This document shows positions 63,838-64,000 of a DNA stretch of 64,000 bases, in pieces. The notes under the pieces were generated by a model. It was not told the DNA's origin, searched no databases, and saw only the letters and a list, made by a program, of their open reading frames with translations. This stretch comes from Orrella marina (GTDB taxonomy: Bacteria > Pseudomonadota > Gammaproteobacteria > Burkholderiales > Burkholderiaceae_B): NCBI RefSeq assembly GCF_003058465.1, contig NZ_CP028901.1, forward strand, positions 434,001 through 498,000, in the 5' to 3' direction. Numbering within the stretch: position 1 is the first letter of the stretch; the number at the start of each line of letters is the position of its first letter. The position numbers and the translations under genes are program-made.

Positions 63838-64000
63838 GTGGAGATGAAACAGATGGCCATCCAGTTGATTGATGAAGCGGTTCAAGCCGGTGCCCGTTAC
63901 GCACAGGCCTGTAATGTGCTGGGTTTGTCTTGCCGAACCTTGCGACGCTGGCACCAGGACACTGACGATCTTCAGGACAAGCGTGGGCGGGTTAAACGTA
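63838..64000 (+). CDS. IS3-family OrfB, 5' end (partial)
   Basis: 54 codons are visible: MKQMAIQLIDEAVQAGARYA then QACNVLGLSCRTLRRWHQDT, the helix-turn-helix at the start of OrfB. The catalytic core is beyond the window. Its frame is open back through the A-run in orfA, so a -1 shift would make OrfAB. The GTG at 63838 is only a nominal start. Confidence 0.85.
   Translation, partial: MEMKQMAIQLIDEAVQAGARYAQACNVLGLSCRTLRRWHQDTDDLQDKRGRVKR

Overview
The window looks like chromosomal DNA of a betaproteobacterium of the order Burkholderiales, most likely Alcaligenaceae. Pointers are the Bug/TctC-type solute-binding proteins, the three-gene transhydrogenase (pntAA-pntAB-pntB), the gene content of the first 15 kb, and moderately high GC by eye (not computed). 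No taxonomic search was possible.

Positions 1-15,420 are housekeeping core: the 3' end of tldD; an attenuator with an aromatic-rich leader peptide in front of aroG (DAHP synthase); a D-lactate dehydrogenase-type flavoprotein; glcDEF (glycolate oxidase); the convergent pnt operon, whose pntB carries a one-base frameshift; mnmA; a glutathione S-transferase gene; purB; a cytochrome c' gene; a cytochrome b561-type gene; and a tRNA-Met(CAT).

Positions 15,420-29,870 are a decayed mobile region that starts with a tyrosine integrase next to the tRNA. It holds remnants of IS1380, IS1182, IS110, IS4/Tn5-like and IS1634 transposases, many with single in-frame stops or frameshifts. Toxin-antitoxin modules lie among them: a DUF1778/GNAT pair, YefM/YoeB, and a RelE-like gene with an unrecognised partner. 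A DUF4338 (DruA-type) gene, a 5'-truncated Fic gene and a MASE1 gene split by an IS1380-type element with a 5-bp target duplication are also present.

Positions 29,880-41,262 are a signalling segment: a complete siaDCBA operon (c-di-GMP, partner-switch), a decayed Phd/ParE pair, an ATP-grasp ligase, a 964-residue diguanylate cyclase with three periplasmic binding domains, and a glutaredoxin-DinB fusion.

Positions 41,657-62,591 are a catabolic cluster: three Bug periplasmic binding proteins, a pair of class III CoA-transferases, two crotonases, an acyl-CoA dehydrogenase, an iron-ADH-fold protein, an MmgE/PrpD protein, a DUF35 + thiolase pair, an NDP-forming acyl-CoA synthetase and an IclR regulator. 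The enzyme set resembles the benzylsuccinate beta-oxidation (bbs) logic: a CoA-transferase pair, dehydrogenase, hydratase, and DUF35/thiolase. That suggests CoA activation and thiolytic cleavage of an unidentified carboxylic acid. IS630, IS3, integrase and IS91 fragments interrupt the cluster. Its last part (59.1-63.3 kb) is visibly AT-richer, suggesting separate origin. The window ends inside an IS3-family element.
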